Under the pieces are notes generated by a model, which was given only the letters and a program-made list of their open reading frames with translations, ran no database searches and was not told the DNA's origin. Below, piece after piece: positions 9,266-17,791 of a stretch of DNA of 64,000 nt (position 1 is its first letter; each line of letters begins with the position of its first letter). The translations under genes were made by a program, and so were the position numbers. Source of the DNA: Variovorax atrisoli 110B (GTDB taxonomy: Bacteria > Pseudomonadota > Gammaproteobacteria > Burkholderiales > Burkholderiaceae_C); contig NZ_KB907453.1 in assembly GCF_000382045.1 (NCBI RefSeq), positions 413,082 to 477,081 of the forward strand. Direction: 5' to 3'.

Positions 9266-10007
9266 ACTTTCGATGACCCCCCCAGATCCTTCACGGACCC
9301 GAGCGTTGTCCGTGGCCGATACCCTGCGTGACCGCATCTTCGACGGCGAGATCGCACCCGGCTCCCACCTGATGGAAATCTCGCTGGCCAACGAGCTCGG
9401 CGTGTCGCGCACGCCCGTTCGCGGCGCCATGGCACGGCTGGCGGACGAGGGGCTGCTCGTCTACCTGCCCAACAAGGGCTTCCAGGTGCGCCGCTTCAAC
9501 GCCAAGGACGTGTACGACGCCTTCAGCGTGCGTGCCACGCTGGAGGGCATGTGCTGCCGGCTGATCGCCGAGGTCGGGCTCGACGGCAAGGCGCTGTCGG
9601 AACTGACGGCCATGCTCGACGAGCAGCACGAGCTGCTGCACCACACCGGCGAATGGTCCGACGGCCGCGCCGCGCGCTGGCAGGACCTTGACGTGGCCTT
9701 CCACCAGAAGCTGCTGGCGCTGGCGGACAACCGCTGGCTCACCGAGGCGGTGCAGCGCGCCAGCCAGCTGCCGATCATCTTCGACAGCAAGCTGCGCCCC
9801 CACAACCGGGATGCCTCGATGCTGCTGCACAAGCACGAGCAGGCCCTGCAGGCGTTCGCGGACCATTGCCGCATCGTCGAGGCGCTCGGCCGGCAGGAAG
9901 CCGGCGTTGCCGAGGCTGCCATGCGCGACCACATCAACGCCAACCGCGATCTCCTGGTGCTCTACCTGAGCCAGAAGAATCCGAGCCGCACCCGGGCGCT
10001 GGCCTGA
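9204..10007 (+). CDS. GntR-family transcriptional regulator, FCD (FadR) subfamily
   Basis: A one-domain-plus-sensor regulator. The winged helix is at about residues 30-95 (VADTLRDRIFDGEIAPGSHLMEISLANELGVSRTPVRGAMARL), followed by an all-helical FCD ligand domain whose metal-binding histidines/acidic residues are plausible in VAFHQKLLALADN and DHINANRDLL. Two starts are possible: 9204 (267 residues) and 9273 (244 residues). The latter fits the family length better and lies just after a long inverted repeat, although neither has a strong ribosome site. No target operon lies beside it; the next gene is convergent. Ligands of FCD regulators are usually small carboxylates, but nothing here identifies one. 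Confidence 0.88.
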   Translation: MKLLYAAVPSARPASGRPQFPLSMTPPDPSRTRALSVADTLRDRIFDGEIAPGSHLMEISLANELGVSRTPVRGAMARLADEGLLVYLPNKGFQVRRFNAKDVYDAFSVRATLEGMCCRLIAEVGLDGKALSELTAMLDEQHELLHHTGEWSDGRAARWQDLDVAFHQKLLALADNRWLTEAVQRASQLPIIFDSKLRPHNRDASMLLHKHEQALQAFADHCRIVEALGRQEAGVAEAAMRDHINANRDLLVLYLSQKNPSRTRALA

Positions 10008-10035
10008 GGATCCGAACGCCTGATCGCCCGGGCGG

Positions 10036-10914
10036 TCAGGCCTGCCCCTGTCCTCCGCGCGCGGCCGGCGCCGTGAGGTACGCCCCCGATTCGAAGAGCT
10101 GCGCCTCGGTCTCGTCGATGCGCCGGATCACCGGCTTGCCGGCGCGGCTGGCGAGAAGTTCGACCAGCGCCTCGGTCACCGCCACCCCGGCTGCGATCGA
10201 CGGAAAGAACGACGGGCTGTGGATCGTGAAGAGCAGCGTCTCGTCCGCCAGCAGCGACAGCGGCGAGGCCACGCTGTCGGTGATCGCGACGATGCGGCAG
10301 CCCGCCGCCTTGGCTGCCTTCGCCACCTGCAGCGCCTCGCGCGAATAGGGCGCGAAGCTCGCCACCACCACCGCGTCGCCCTTGGAGAAGGCGCGCTGCT
10401 GCATCTCCAGCGAGCCGCCCTGGCCATCGACCAGGTGCACGCTGGCGCGGAAGAGCCGGTACACGTACACGAAGGAGAACGCGATCGGAAAGCAGGCCCT
10501 GAAGCCTGCCGCGTGCACGGCGGGCGCCTTCTCGATCAGTGCGCACGCCTTCTGCAGCGCATAGCCGCTTTGCTGGTGCGTGGCTTCGAGGTTGCGGCGC
10601 TGGACCTCGAACATCTCGCCGGTCAGCGTCTGGTCGCTGGCACGGCCGACGAGCTGCTTGGCGCGGCCGCCGTAGGTCTCGGAGCCCAGGCCCATCTCCG
10701 CGGCGAAGGCCTCCTTGAGCTGCGGCCAGCCTTCGAAACCCATGTGCTGCGCGAAACGCACGAGCGTGGCGGGCGTGCTCTGCGAGCGAATGCCGACGCT
10801 GCGCATCGAGCCGGTGACCACCGCGTTGGGGTGGTCGAGCACGTAGCGCGCCACCTCTTGCAGTGCGGGGCTCAGTTCGTTGAAACGCTGGCGGATCTGC
10901 TCTTTGGCGCCCAT
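10036..10914 (-). CDS. MurR/RpiR-family transcriptional regulator
   Basis: A 292-residue regulator with an N-terminal RpiR helix-turn-helix (about residues 1-75; RSQSTPATLVRFAQHMGFEGWPQLKEAF) and a C-terminal SIS phospho-sugar-type domain (VVVASFAPYSREALQVAKAAKAAGCRIVAITDS). The ATG at 10914 was chosen because AAGGAGA precedes it by 9 bases; longer frames upstream lack support. It is divergent from an aminotransferase operon, and three GGAAC...GTTCC-type palindromes lie between them. It therefore very likely controls that operon and itself. In Betaproteobacteria such regulators beside amino-acid genes often respond to metabolites other than sugars. Confidence 0.9.
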   Translation of the reverse strand: MGAKEQIRQRFNELSPALQEVARYVLDHPNAVVTGSMRSVGIRSQSTPATLVRFAQHMGFEGWPQLKEAFAAEMGLGSETYGGRAKQLVGRASDQTLTGEMFEVQRRNLEATHQQSGYALQKACALIEKAPAVHAAGFRACFPIAFSFVYVYRLFRASVHLVDGQGGSLEMQQRAFSKGDAVVVASFAPYSREALQVAKAAKAAGCRIVAITDSVASPLSLLADETLLFTIHSPSFFPSIAAGVAVTEALVELLASRAGKPVIRRIDETEAQLFESGAYLTAPAARGGQGQA

Positions 10915-10938
10915 GGCGGTGTGTCTCCTTGGCTGAGT

Positions 10939-11023
10939 TGGAACAAATGTACCGGAGCAGATGGAACACGGCAGTTGACGGAACAAATGTTCCAAACAAT
11001 AATTCGCCGGAAACGTTAGTTCC
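10939..11023. promoter_or_regulatory. Three RpiR-type operator repeats
   Basis: GGAACAAATGTACC (10939-10952) and GGAACAAATGTTCC (10980-10993; perfect 6-bp arms around AA) are spaced 41 bases start to start, close to four helical turns. A degenerate third copy, GGAAACGTTAGTTCC, lies at 11009-11023, 12 bases before the aminotransferase start. Position between the divergent RpiR and aminotransferase genes makes these the probable regulator sites. Confidence 0.7.
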
Positions 11024-11035
11024 AACCACCGAGCC

Positions 11036-12370
11036 ATGACGCACGTCTTCCACCGCCACCTCCGCCAGACCCCGCCCGTTGCCGCGAGCTCCCAGGGCAT
11101 GTTCATCCGCGACGCCGAAGGCCGCGAGTACCTCGACGCCTCCGGCGGGGCCGCCGTGTCCTCGCTGGGCCATGCGCATCCCGAAGTCATGGCCGCCATG
11201 CACGCGCAGATCGACAGGCTGGCCTATGCCCACACCAGCTTCTTCACGAGCGAGGTGGCCGAGCAGCTGGCCGACGAGCTGATCGGCTCCGCGCCCGAGG
11301 GCATGAGCCACGTCTACCTGGTGAGCGGCGGCTCCGAGGCGGTGGAGGCGGCGCTGAAGATGGCGCGGCAGTACTTCGTCGAGATCGGCCAGCCGCAGCG
11401 CACGCACTTCATCGCGCGCCGCCAGAGCTACCACGGCAACACGCTGGGCGCGCTGGCCGTGGGCGGCAACGCGTGGCGGCGCGAGCCCTTCGCGCCCATC
11501 CTCGTTCCGGCCACGCACGTGTCGCCGTGCTATCCCTACCGCGAGCAGCGCACCGACGAGAGCGCCGAGCAGTACGGCCAGCGCCTCGCGGCCGAGCTGG
11601 AGGCCGCCATCCTTGCGCAGGGCGCCGACCGCGTGATCGCCTTCGTCGCCGAGACCGTCGGCGGCGCCACGGCCGGCGTGCTCACGCCGGTGCCGGGCTA
11701 CTTCAAGGCGGTGCGCGCGGTGTGCGACAAGTACGGCGTGCTGCTGATCCTCGACGAGGTGATGTGCGGCATGGGCCGCACCGGCTCGCTGCACGCCTGC
11801 GAGCAGGAGGGCGTGGTGCCCGACCTGATGACCGTCGCCAAGGGCCTGGGCGGCGGCTACCAGCCGGTGGGCGCGGTGCTGGCGCAGCGCCGCATCGTCG
11901 AGGCGATGTCCCAGGGCAGCGGCTTCTTCCAGCACGGCCACACCTACCTCGGCCACCCCATGGCCTGCGCCGCCGCGCTCGCGGTGCAGCAGGTGATCCG
12001 CCGCGACGGCCTGGTCGCCAAGGTGCGGGAAGACGGCATCGCCTTCGGCGCGATGCTGGCCGAGGCGCTGGGCTCGCATCCGCACGTGGGCGACATCCGC
12101 GGGCGCGGCTTCTTCTGGGGCATCGAACTGGTGGCCGACCGGGCGAGCAAGGTGCCGTTCGATCCGGCGCTGAAGGTCAACGCCGCCATCAAGAAGGACG
12201 CCATGTCGCGCGGCCTGTTGTGCTACCCGTTCGGCGGCACGGTCGACGGCCGCCAGGGTGACCACGTGCTGCTGGCGCCGCCTTTCATCGCCACCCGGCA
12301 AGACCTGCAGGAGATCGCCGCGCGGCTCGCGGCCTCCATCGACGCGGTCACGCGTGCCGCGGCGCGCTGA
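11036..12370 (+). CDS. Class III PLP-dependent aminotransferase
   Basis: A 444-residue pyridoxal-phosphate aminotransferase of class III (omega/GABA/ornithine type). Seen: substrate/cofactor loops DASGGAAVSSLGHAHPEV, the PLP phosphate-binding VSGGSEAVEAALKMARQY, the cofactor-binding aspartate in LILDEVMCGMGRTG, and the Schiff-base lysine in LMTVAKGLGGGYQPVGAV (about residue 270). It is the first gene of a three-gene unit with a periplasmic amino-acid-binding protein and a racemase-like protein, implying catabolism of an imported amino acid or amine. The exact amino donor cannot be fixed. Confidence 0.92.
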   Translation: MTHVFHRHLRQTPPVAASSQGMFIRDAEGREYLDASGGAAVSSLGHAHPEVMAAMHAQIDRLAYAHTSFFTSEVAEQLADELIGSAPEGMSHVYLVSGGSEAVEAALKMARQYFVEIGQPQRTHFIARRQSYHGNTLGALAVGGNAWRREPFAPILVPATHVSPCYPYREQRTDESAEQYGQRLAAELEAAILAQGADRVIAFVAETVGGATAGVLTPVPGYFKAVRAVCDKYGVLLILDEVMCGMGRTGSLHACEQEGVVPDLMTVAKGLGGGYQPVGAVLAQRRIVEAMSQGSGFFQHGHTYLGHPMACAAALAVQQVIRRDGLVAKVREDGIAFGAMLAEALGSHPHVGDIRGRGFFWGIELVADRASKVPFDPALKVNAAIKKDAMSRGLLCYPFGGTVDGRQGDHVLLAPPFIATRQDLQEIAARLAASIDAVTRAAAR

Positions 12371-12425
12371 GCGCTCCTTTTTTCCCGCTCGTTTTCCCCC
12401 CAACCATCGTTCCGAGGAGCGTTCC

Positions 12426-13328
12426 ATGCCCAAGCTTCGTCCGCTGTTTTCCTTCGCCGCCGTGCTCGTGGCCGCGCTCATGCCCTTCGCCGCGGCGCAG
12501 GCGCAGGAGAACGACACGCTCGCCAAGATCAAGGCCAGCGGCTCCATCACCTTCGGCTACCGGGAGTCGTCCTTCGGCTTCTCTTACCTCGACGGCAACC
12601 TCAAGCCCATCGGCTACAGCCTTGACATCTGCAATCGCATCGTCGAGGCGGTGAAGAGCGAGCTGAAGATGCCGGCCGTCGAGATCAAGTACCAGGCCGT
12701 CACCTCGGCCAACCGCATTCCGCTGGTTCAGAACGGCACGGTCGACATCGAGTGCGGCTCCACCACCAACCTCGTCGAGCGGCAGAAGCTGGTGGCGTTC
12801 TCGCCGGACATCTTCCGCTACAACGTGCGCATGCTGGTGAAGGCCGATTCGGGCATCAGGAGCATCGCCGACCTGCAGGGCAAGACGGTGGCCACCACCA
12901 GCGGCACCACGTCGTTCCGCCTGCTGCGCGAGGCCGACCGCGGCCGCAGCCTGGAGGTGACCAACCTCGCGGGCAAGGACCACAGCGATTCCTTCCTGCT
13001 GGTGGAAAGCGGACGCGCCCAGGCCTTCGTGCTCGACGACATCCTGCTGGCCGGGCAGATCGCGAATGCGCGCAACCCCAAGGACTTCATCATCACCGGC
13101 GAGAGCCTGCGCACCGAGAACCAGTCGCTGATGTTCCGCAAGGACGACCCGGCGTTCAAGGCGCTGGTGGATCGCGTGGTCTCGGGCATGATGAAGTCGG
13201 GCGAGATGGAGAAGCTCTATGCGAAGTGGTTCATGTCGCCCATTCCGCCCAAGAACATCAACATCAACTACCCGCTGAATGCCGAGACGAAGGAGGCCTT
13301 CGCCAACCCTTCCTCCAAGGGCATCTGA
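12426..13328 (+). CDS. ABC transporter periplasmic amino-acid-binding protein (GltI-like)
   Basis: A 300-residue solute-binding protein of family 3 (PF00497). A signal peptide ends around AAAQAQEN (residues 1-25). The mature protein has the polar amino-acid binding features FGYRESSFGFSYLD, GYSLDICNRIVEAVK and the DIECGSTTNLVERQK loop typical of glutamate/aspartate-binding proteins. GAGGAGC precedes the ATG. No permease or ATPase gene is present nearby, so it must use components encoded elsewhere or work as an orphan. It is 55 bases behind the aminotransferase gene and likely in the same RpiR-controlled operon. Confidence 0.9.
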   Translation: MPKLRPLFSFAAVLVAALMPFAAAQAQENDTLAKIKASGSITFGYRESSFGFSYLDGNLKPIGYSLDICNRIVEAVKSELKMPAVEIKYQAVTSANRIPLVQNGTVDIECGSTTNLVERQKLVAFSPDIFRYNVRMLVKADSGIRSIADLQGKTVATTSGTTSFRLLREADRGRSLEVTNLAGKDHSDSFLLVESGRAQAFVLDDILLAGQIANARNPKDFIITGESLRTENQSLMFRKDDPAFKALVDRVVSGMMKSGEMEKLYAKWFMSPIPPKNININYPLNAETKEAFANPSSKGI

Positions 13329-13346
13329 GCGCTTGCCGCCGAGTCC

Positions 13347-14015
13347 ATGACCCTCATGCCACGCCTTGCCCTGATCCACGCGCTCTCGCACTCCGTCGCG
13401 CCCATCAACGAAGCCTTCGCGCGCGATTGGCCCGAGGCCGTGCGCATGAACCTGCTCGACGACAGCCTCTCGGCCGACCTGGCGCGCAACGGCAGGGGGC
13501 TCGACGACGCCATTCACGACCGCTTTCAGCGCCTCGCGCAGTACGCGGTCGACACCGGCGCGCAGGGCATTCTCTTCACCTGCTCGGCCTTTGGGCCCTG
13601 CATCGAGGCGGTGGCGCGGCGGCATGCGGGCATCCCGGTGCTCAAGCCGAACGAGGCCATGATCGACGAGGCGCTGCAGGGGCTGCAGGGCCGGCTCGGC
13701 CTCATCGCCACCTTCGCGCCCACGCTGGCGTCGATGCCGCCGGAGTTTCCGCAGGGCACGGCGCTCGAAACCGCGCTGGCGGAGGGCGCGCTCGACGCAC
13801 TGAACGCCGGCGACACGCAGCGCCACGATGCACTCATCGCCGAACAGGCCGTCGTACTGCGCGATCGCGGCTGCACGCGCATCGCGCTGGCGCAGTTCAG
13901 CATGGCGCGGGCGCGCGACGCCTGCGAGGCGGCCAGCGGGCTGTCGGTGCTCACCACGGTCGACAGTGCGGTGCGCGCGCTGCGCCGACGCACTGGTGGC
14001 GGCGCTTCAGCGTAG
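13347..14015 (+). CDS. Asp/Glu/hydantoin racemase-superfamily protein
   Basis: A 222-residue protein of the Asp/Glu racemase fold (PF01177). The first catalytic cysteine region is recognisable as GILFTCSAFGPCIEAV (about residues 71-86). At the place of the second catalytic cysteine (usually GCT-H/E) the sequence reads RIALAQFSMARA, with no cysteine. A classic two-cysteine racemase mechanism is therefore doubtful, and a lyase/decarboxylase or one-base isomerase is possible. It is third in the aminotransferase operon. Its 3' end overlaps the convergent gene by 9 bases. Confidence 0.78.
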   Translation: MTLMPRLALIHALSHSVAPINEAFARDWPEAVRMNLLDDSLSADLARNGRGLDDAIHDRFQRLAQYAVDTGAQGILFTCSAFGPCIEAVARRHAGIPVLKPNEAMIDEALQGLQGRLGLIATFAPTLASMPPEFPQGTALETALAEGALDALNAGDTQRHDALIAEQAVVLRDRGCTRIALAQFSMARARDACEAASGLSVLTTVDSAVRALRRRTGGGASA

Positions 14016-14888
14016 GCGAGAGAATTCGATCACCGAGAACAGCGCGGTCATCGCGATCTGCGCCGCGTCGCTGCGCCCGAGGGTGCGGGTGAGGCCGGTT
14101 TCGCGGTCGGTGGCCTCCAGCCCCTGCGCCAGGCGGCGGTAGATGTCCGCCGAGGGCATGCTCGCCGAGGTGCCCAGCGCGTCGCAATACGTGTCGGCGA
14201 GCACGGCCGCGAGCTGCTCGCTCTGCGCGTTCGACAGCTTCATCGGATCGCCGGTGAACACCGAGGCGATGCAGTGCATGAGGTAGGCCTGCGTCTCGAG
14301 CGAGAACGACTGTTGTCGCACGTAGCACTCCACGGCCGACCAGAAGAGCGGCTCGGAGGTGCGGCGCCAGCTTTCGAGAACCTTTCGCGCCTTGGCCACG
14401 AGATCGGCGTGGGTGTCGCCGGGCTCGGTGGGGCGCAGCGCCAGCCCCTGCAGGGTGAGCGCGGCCTCGGCGTCGGCCGCGCCGAGGATGAAGCTCCAGA
14501 ACTTCCAGCGGGCGTACCACTTCTTGTCGTGCGCGGGGTCCAGCGGTTCGAGCAGCCAGAAGTCGATGCTCTGCACCGCGTCGCCGCGCTGCTCGGCCAC
14601 GTTGCCGTCGCCCAGGTCGAGCGCCGACATGCCCGACTGCATGCGGTCGGCCTCGATGTGGCCCTGCGCCACGATGCCCGCGCTCGAGCCCGAGCGGTCG
14701 ATGTCGAGCAGCCGCTGCATCAGCTGCTGCAACTCGTGGGCCGATGCGCCGGTGGCCTGCGAGACGCGGCGCATCGAGGCGTGCTGTTCGCGCTCCAGGT
14801 CCTGCGCGTTCTTGCGGCGGTCCTGGCCGTGATCGTCGAAAGTCGAGGCGTGTTCTTCGAGTCTGTCGCCGGGCGTGAACGTTCGCAT
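14007..14888 (-). CDS. Hypothetical protein, no family recognised
   Basis: I do not recognise this 293-residue protein. It has no signal peptide or membrane segment, a polar low-complexity N terminus (about residues 1-60, rich in E, Q, R, H), a tryptophan/aromatic patch KKWYARWKFWSFILGAADAE (about residues 124-143), and a helical C-terminal half. The ATG at 14888 was chosen because AAGGAG lies 9 bases upstream; upstream in-frame ATGs would place that site inside the coding region. It is convergent and overlaps the racemase-like gene by 9 bases, and is divergent from uppP. Codon use looks native. Confidence 0.75.
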   Translation of the reverse strand: MRTFTPGDRLEEHASTFDDHGQDRRKNAQDLEREQHASMRRVSQATGASAHELQQLMQRLLDIDRSGSSAGIVAQGHIEADRMQSGMSALDLGDGNVAEQRGDAVQSIDFWLLEPLDPAHDKKWYARWKFWSFILGAADAEAALTLQGLALRPTEPGDTHADLVAKARKVLESWRRTSEPLFWSAVECYVRQQSFSLETQAYLMHCIASVFTGDPMKLSNAQSEQLAAVLADTYCDALGTSASMPSADIYRRLAQGLEATDRETGLTRTLGRSDAAQIAMTALFSVIEFSRLR

Positions 14889-15035
14889 TACCAATGACTC
14901 CTTCGGCATCGAATGCCTTCGCACACCCTCGACTGTGTGTCAACGCAATGCATCTGAACATCACCGGAACAGGGGAGGCTGAGCCCGAGCTGACCAGCCC
15001 CCTCGCGATAATGACCGCACTTGAAAGGAGTCCGC

Positions 15036-15863
15036 GTGGATATTGTTTTGCTGGCCAAGGCCGCCGTCATGGGCATCGTCGAAGGTCTCACCGAATTTCT
15101 CCCCATCTCTTCGACGGGCCACCTGATCCTTGCGGGCTCCCTGCTCGGCGGCTTCGGCGACAACCGGGGCAAGGTCTTCGAGATCGCCATCCAGACCGGC
15201 GCGATCTTCGCGGTGATCCTGGTGTACTGGCAGAAGATCCGCTCGACTGTCGTCGCGCTGCCCCGCCAGCCCAAGGCGCAGCGCCTGGCGCTGAACATCT
15301 TCATCGGCTTCCTGCCCGCGGTGGTGCTGGGCCTGCTGTTCGGCAAGGTCATCAAGGAGCACCTGTTCATCCCGACCGTGGTGGCCAGCACCTTCATCAT
15401 CGGCGGCTTCATCATCCTGTGGGCCGAGAAGCGTCCGCCCGGATCGGTGCGCGTCGAGCACGTCGACGACATGACGCCGTGGGACGCGCTCAAGGTCGGC
15501 CTGGTGCAGTGCTTCGCGATGATCCCGGGCACCAGCCGCAGCGGCTCGACCATCATCGGCGGCATGCTGCTGGGCCTGTCGCGCCAGGCGGCGACCGATT
15601 TCTCGTTCTTCCTCGCCATTCCCACGCTGATCGGCGCGGGTGTCTACAGCATCTACAAGGAGCGCGCGGCGCTGTCGATGGCCGACGTGCCGCTGTTCGC
15701 CGTGGGCCTGGTGTTCTCGTTCATCAGCGCCTGGCTGTGCGTGCGCTGGCTGCTGAAGTACATCAGCAGCCACAGCTTCATTCCCTTCGCCTGGTACCGC
15801 ATCGCCTTCGGCATCCTGGTGCTGGCCACGGCGTGGACCGGCACGGTGGTCTGGGCCGACTGA
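15036..15863 (+). CDS. uppP: Undecaprenyl-diphosphatase UppP (BacA)
   Basis: A 275-residue integral membrane phosphatase that dephosphorylates undecaprenyl diphosphate to recycle the peptidoglycan lipid carrier. Diagnostic motifs are [18 protein letters not shown] (about residues 12-29) and [11 protein letters not shown] (about residues 165-175), plus several hydrophobic helices. The GTG start at 15036 has AAGGAG 5 bases upstream; an in-frame TTG at 15021 would overlap that ribosome site. High copy of this gene is known to give bacitracin tolerance. It is monocistronic. Confidence 0.95.
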   Translation: MDIVLLAKAAVMGIVEGLTEFLPISSTGHLILAGSLLGGFGDNRGKVFEIAIQTGAIFAVILVYWQKIRSTVVALPRQPKAQRLALNIFIGFLPAVVLGLLFGKVIKEHLFIPTVVASTFIIGGFIILWAEKRPPGSVRVEHVDDMTPWDALKVGLVQCFAMIPGTSRSGSTIIGGMLLGLSRQAATDFSFFLAIPTLIGAGVYSIYKERAALSMADVPLFAVGLVFSFISAWLCVRWLLKYISSHSFIPFAWYRIAFGILVLATAWTGTVVWAD

Positions 15864-15870
15864 CCCTGCT

Positions 15871-16692
15871 TCAGCTCGCGGCGCCCAGCAGGGCGCTCGC
15901 GGCCCTGGCTTCCTGCCGCACCGCAGCGGCAATGGGTCCGTCGATCGACGGATCGAAGCCGCCCGTGGCACCCAGCGCGGTGATCACGGCGCAGACCCTT
16001 CCCGCATAGTCGTACACCGGCGCCGCCACGGCGCTGATGCCGCGCAGGTAGGTGTCCTTCACGCTCGCGCAGCGCGCCTGGCGCACCTCTCGGCGCAACT
16101 CGCCGATCGGGTCTTTCGCGTCGAGCTGCGCGCGCATCTCCGGCGTGGCCTCGCCCAGCTCCTGTTCGGCCAGCGCGACCACGCGCGATTCGTCGAGCAG
16201 ACCCAGGAAGGCGCGTCCGGTGGCCGACCAGAGCATCGACATCACCGAGCCGGCGCGCACGTTCACCGTGACCGGCAGGCCCGGCTCCTCGAAGCGCACG
16301 ATGGTCGGGCCCTTGTTGCCCATCACGGCCACGAAGCAGGTCACCTCCAGAGATTCGCGCAGGCGGATCAGGCAGGGCTCGGCCGCGCGGATCGGGTCGG
16401 CCTGGCGCATGGCTGCAAGGCCGATCTGGATCGCCTCGGTGCCCAGGTAGTAGTGCTGCGAGGCGGCGTCCTGCAGCACCAGGCCCGCTTCCATCAGGCT
16501 CGCGAGGTAGCGGTGCACCTTCGCCGGGCTCTCGGCGACGTGCGCCGACAGCGCGGTCAGGCTGCTGCGCCCGCCCAGGTGCGCCAGCCCCTTGAGCACC
16601 GACATGCCGGTCTCGGCGGACTGCACCCGCTGGCGGCGTTCGCGGGCGGGGGCGGCGGGGGAGACAGGCTCGGATTCGTTGGGCTGGGTCAT
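15871..16692 (-). CDS. IclR-family transcriptional regulator
   Basis: A 273-residue regulator with an N-terminal winged helix (about residues 25-80; GMSVLKGLAHLGGRSSLTALSAHVAESPAKVHRYLASLMEAGLV) and a C-terminal GAF-like effector domain with LRESLEVTCFVAVMGNKGPTIVR and GISAVAAPVYDYAGRVCAVITALG. Length is typical. It is divergent from the Bug protein/P450 operon, with symmetric and direct repeats in the 114-base gap. Family knowledge suggests an aromatic or other catabolic effector, and positive or negative control of the neighbouring operon. Confidence 0.92.
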   Translation of the reverse strand: MTQPNESEPVSPAAPARERRQRVQSAETGMSVLKGLAHLGGRSSLTALSAHVAESPAKVHRYLASLMEAGLVLQDAASQHYYLGTEAIQIGLAAMRQADPIRAAEPCLIRLRESLEVTCFVAVMGNKGPTIVRFEEPGLPVTVNVRAGSVMSMLWSATGRAFLGLLDESRVVALAEQELGEATPEMRAQLDAKDPIGELRREVRQARCASVKDTYLRGISAVAAPVYDYAGRVCAVITALGATGGFDPSIDGPIAAAVRQEARAASALLGAAS

Positions 16693-16747
16693 GACGGCTG
16701 GATGTTAGGTGCTCGCCCGGTGAGTCCGGGTAAACCCGCGATCCGTG

Positions 16748-16776
16748 AATTACGCTATGCGTATGATAATTACGCA
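16748..16776. promoter_or_regulatory. IclR-type operator: direct and inverted repeats
   Basis: AATTACGC occurs at 16748-16755 and again at 16768-16775, 20 bases apart. The second copy is part of TGCGTATGATAATTACGCA (16758-16776), an inverted repeat with 6-bp arms and a 7-base centre. Location 30-60 bases before the Bug gene and 56-85 bases from the IclR start fits a shared operator. Confidence 0.6.
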
Positions 16777-16806
16777 ATACACAAAATCCCTCACGGAGAC
16801 TCCCTC

Positions 16807-17781
16807 ATGAAGAAGCACATCGCCCGCTGTCTCGCGGTCCTTTCGCTCGCTGCCGTCGCCGCAGGTGCCGGCGCACAGCAGGCCTATCCCGCCAAGCCGA
16901 TCCGCTGGATCGTTCCCTACGCGGCCGGCGGCGGCTCCGACTTCCTGGCCCGCACGGTGGCGCAGACGCTGTCGACACAGGTCGCTCAGCCCGTGCTGGT
17001 GGACAACAAGCCCGGCGGCAACACCGCGCTGGCGGCGGCCGAGACCGCACGCGCGCCGGCCGACGGCTACACGGTGCTGTCGGCCGACAACGGCACTCTG
17101 GTGTTCAACCCCGCGCTCTACAAGTCGCTGAGCTACAACCCCACGAAGGATCTGGCGCCCGTCACGCTGATGGGCAAGTTCCCGATGATCCTGGTGGTCG
17201 GCGCCAACTCGGGCTTCAACTCGGCCAAGGACTTCATCGCCCAGGCCCGCGCCAAGCCGGGCGGCATCAACTACGCCTCGGCCGGCGCGGGCAGTCCGCA
17301 CCACCTGGCGATGGAGCTGCTGAAGGTGGAGGCCAAGCTCTTCATGGTCCACGTGCCGTACCGCGGCGCGGCGCCCGCGCTGTCCGACGTGGTCGGCGGG
17401 CAGCTGCCGGCGATGATGGTCGACCTGGCCGCGGGCTCCGGCTTCATCAAGGGCGGCAAGGTCAAGGCGCTGGCGGTGGCCAACCCCACGCGCCTGCCGC
17501 AGCTGCCCGACGTGCCCACCTTCGCCGAGCTCGGCTACAAGAACGTCGAGGCCGCCGCGCTGGTCGGCGTGGTGGTGCCTTCGGCCACGCCGGCCGACGT
17601 GGTGAACACGCTCAACCGCCAGCTGGTCGCGGCCATCAACGAGCCCTCGGTGCGCACGCGCATGGTCGACTTCGGCGTGGAGCCGGTCGGCAACACGCCC
17701 GCGCAGTACGCCGCGCTGCTCAAGAGCGAGACCGAGCGCTGGCACAAGCTGATCCGCGACCTGAAGATCACCCTCGACTGA
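16807..17781 (+). CDS. Bug/TctC-family tripartite tricarboxylate transporter substrate-binding protein
   Basis: A 324-residue periplasmic binding protein of the Bug family (PF03401). A signal peptide ends at about AGAGAQQ (residue 24). The mature protein shows YPAKPIRWIVPYAAGGGSDFLAR and the pyrrolidone-ring loops typical of Bug proteins, then VPYRGAAPALSDVVGGQ. No membrane subunits (TctA/TctB) are encoded nearby, as is usual for the many orphan Bug proteins of Betaproteobacteria. The P450 gene follows after 10 bases, so the protein probably captures the P450 substrate, a precursor, or an inducer; this is inference. Confidence 0.93.
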   Translation: MKKHIARCLAVLSLAAVAAGAGAQQAYPAKPIRWIVPYAAGGGSDFLARTVAQTLSTQVAQPVLVDNKPGGNTALAAAETARAPADGYTVLSADNGTLVFNPALYKSLSYNPTKDLAPVTLMGKFPMILVVGANSGFNSAKDFIAQARAKPGGINYASAGAGSPHHLAMELLKVEAKLFMVHVPYRGAAPALSDVVGGQLPAMMVDLAAGSGFIKGGKVKALAVANPTRLPQLPDVPTFAELGYKNVEAAALVGVVVPSATPADVVNTLNRQLVAAINEPSVRTRMVDFGVEPVGNTPAQYAALLKSETERWHKLIRDLKITLD

Positions 17782-17791
17782 GCGCGCCGCC

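Noticed and set aside
9962..12550. Very long minus-strand frame opposite the aminotransferase operon
   Set aside because: Antisense shadow of high-GC coding sequence; protein is His/Arg/Gly-rich without domains, and real genes with motifs occupy the other frames.
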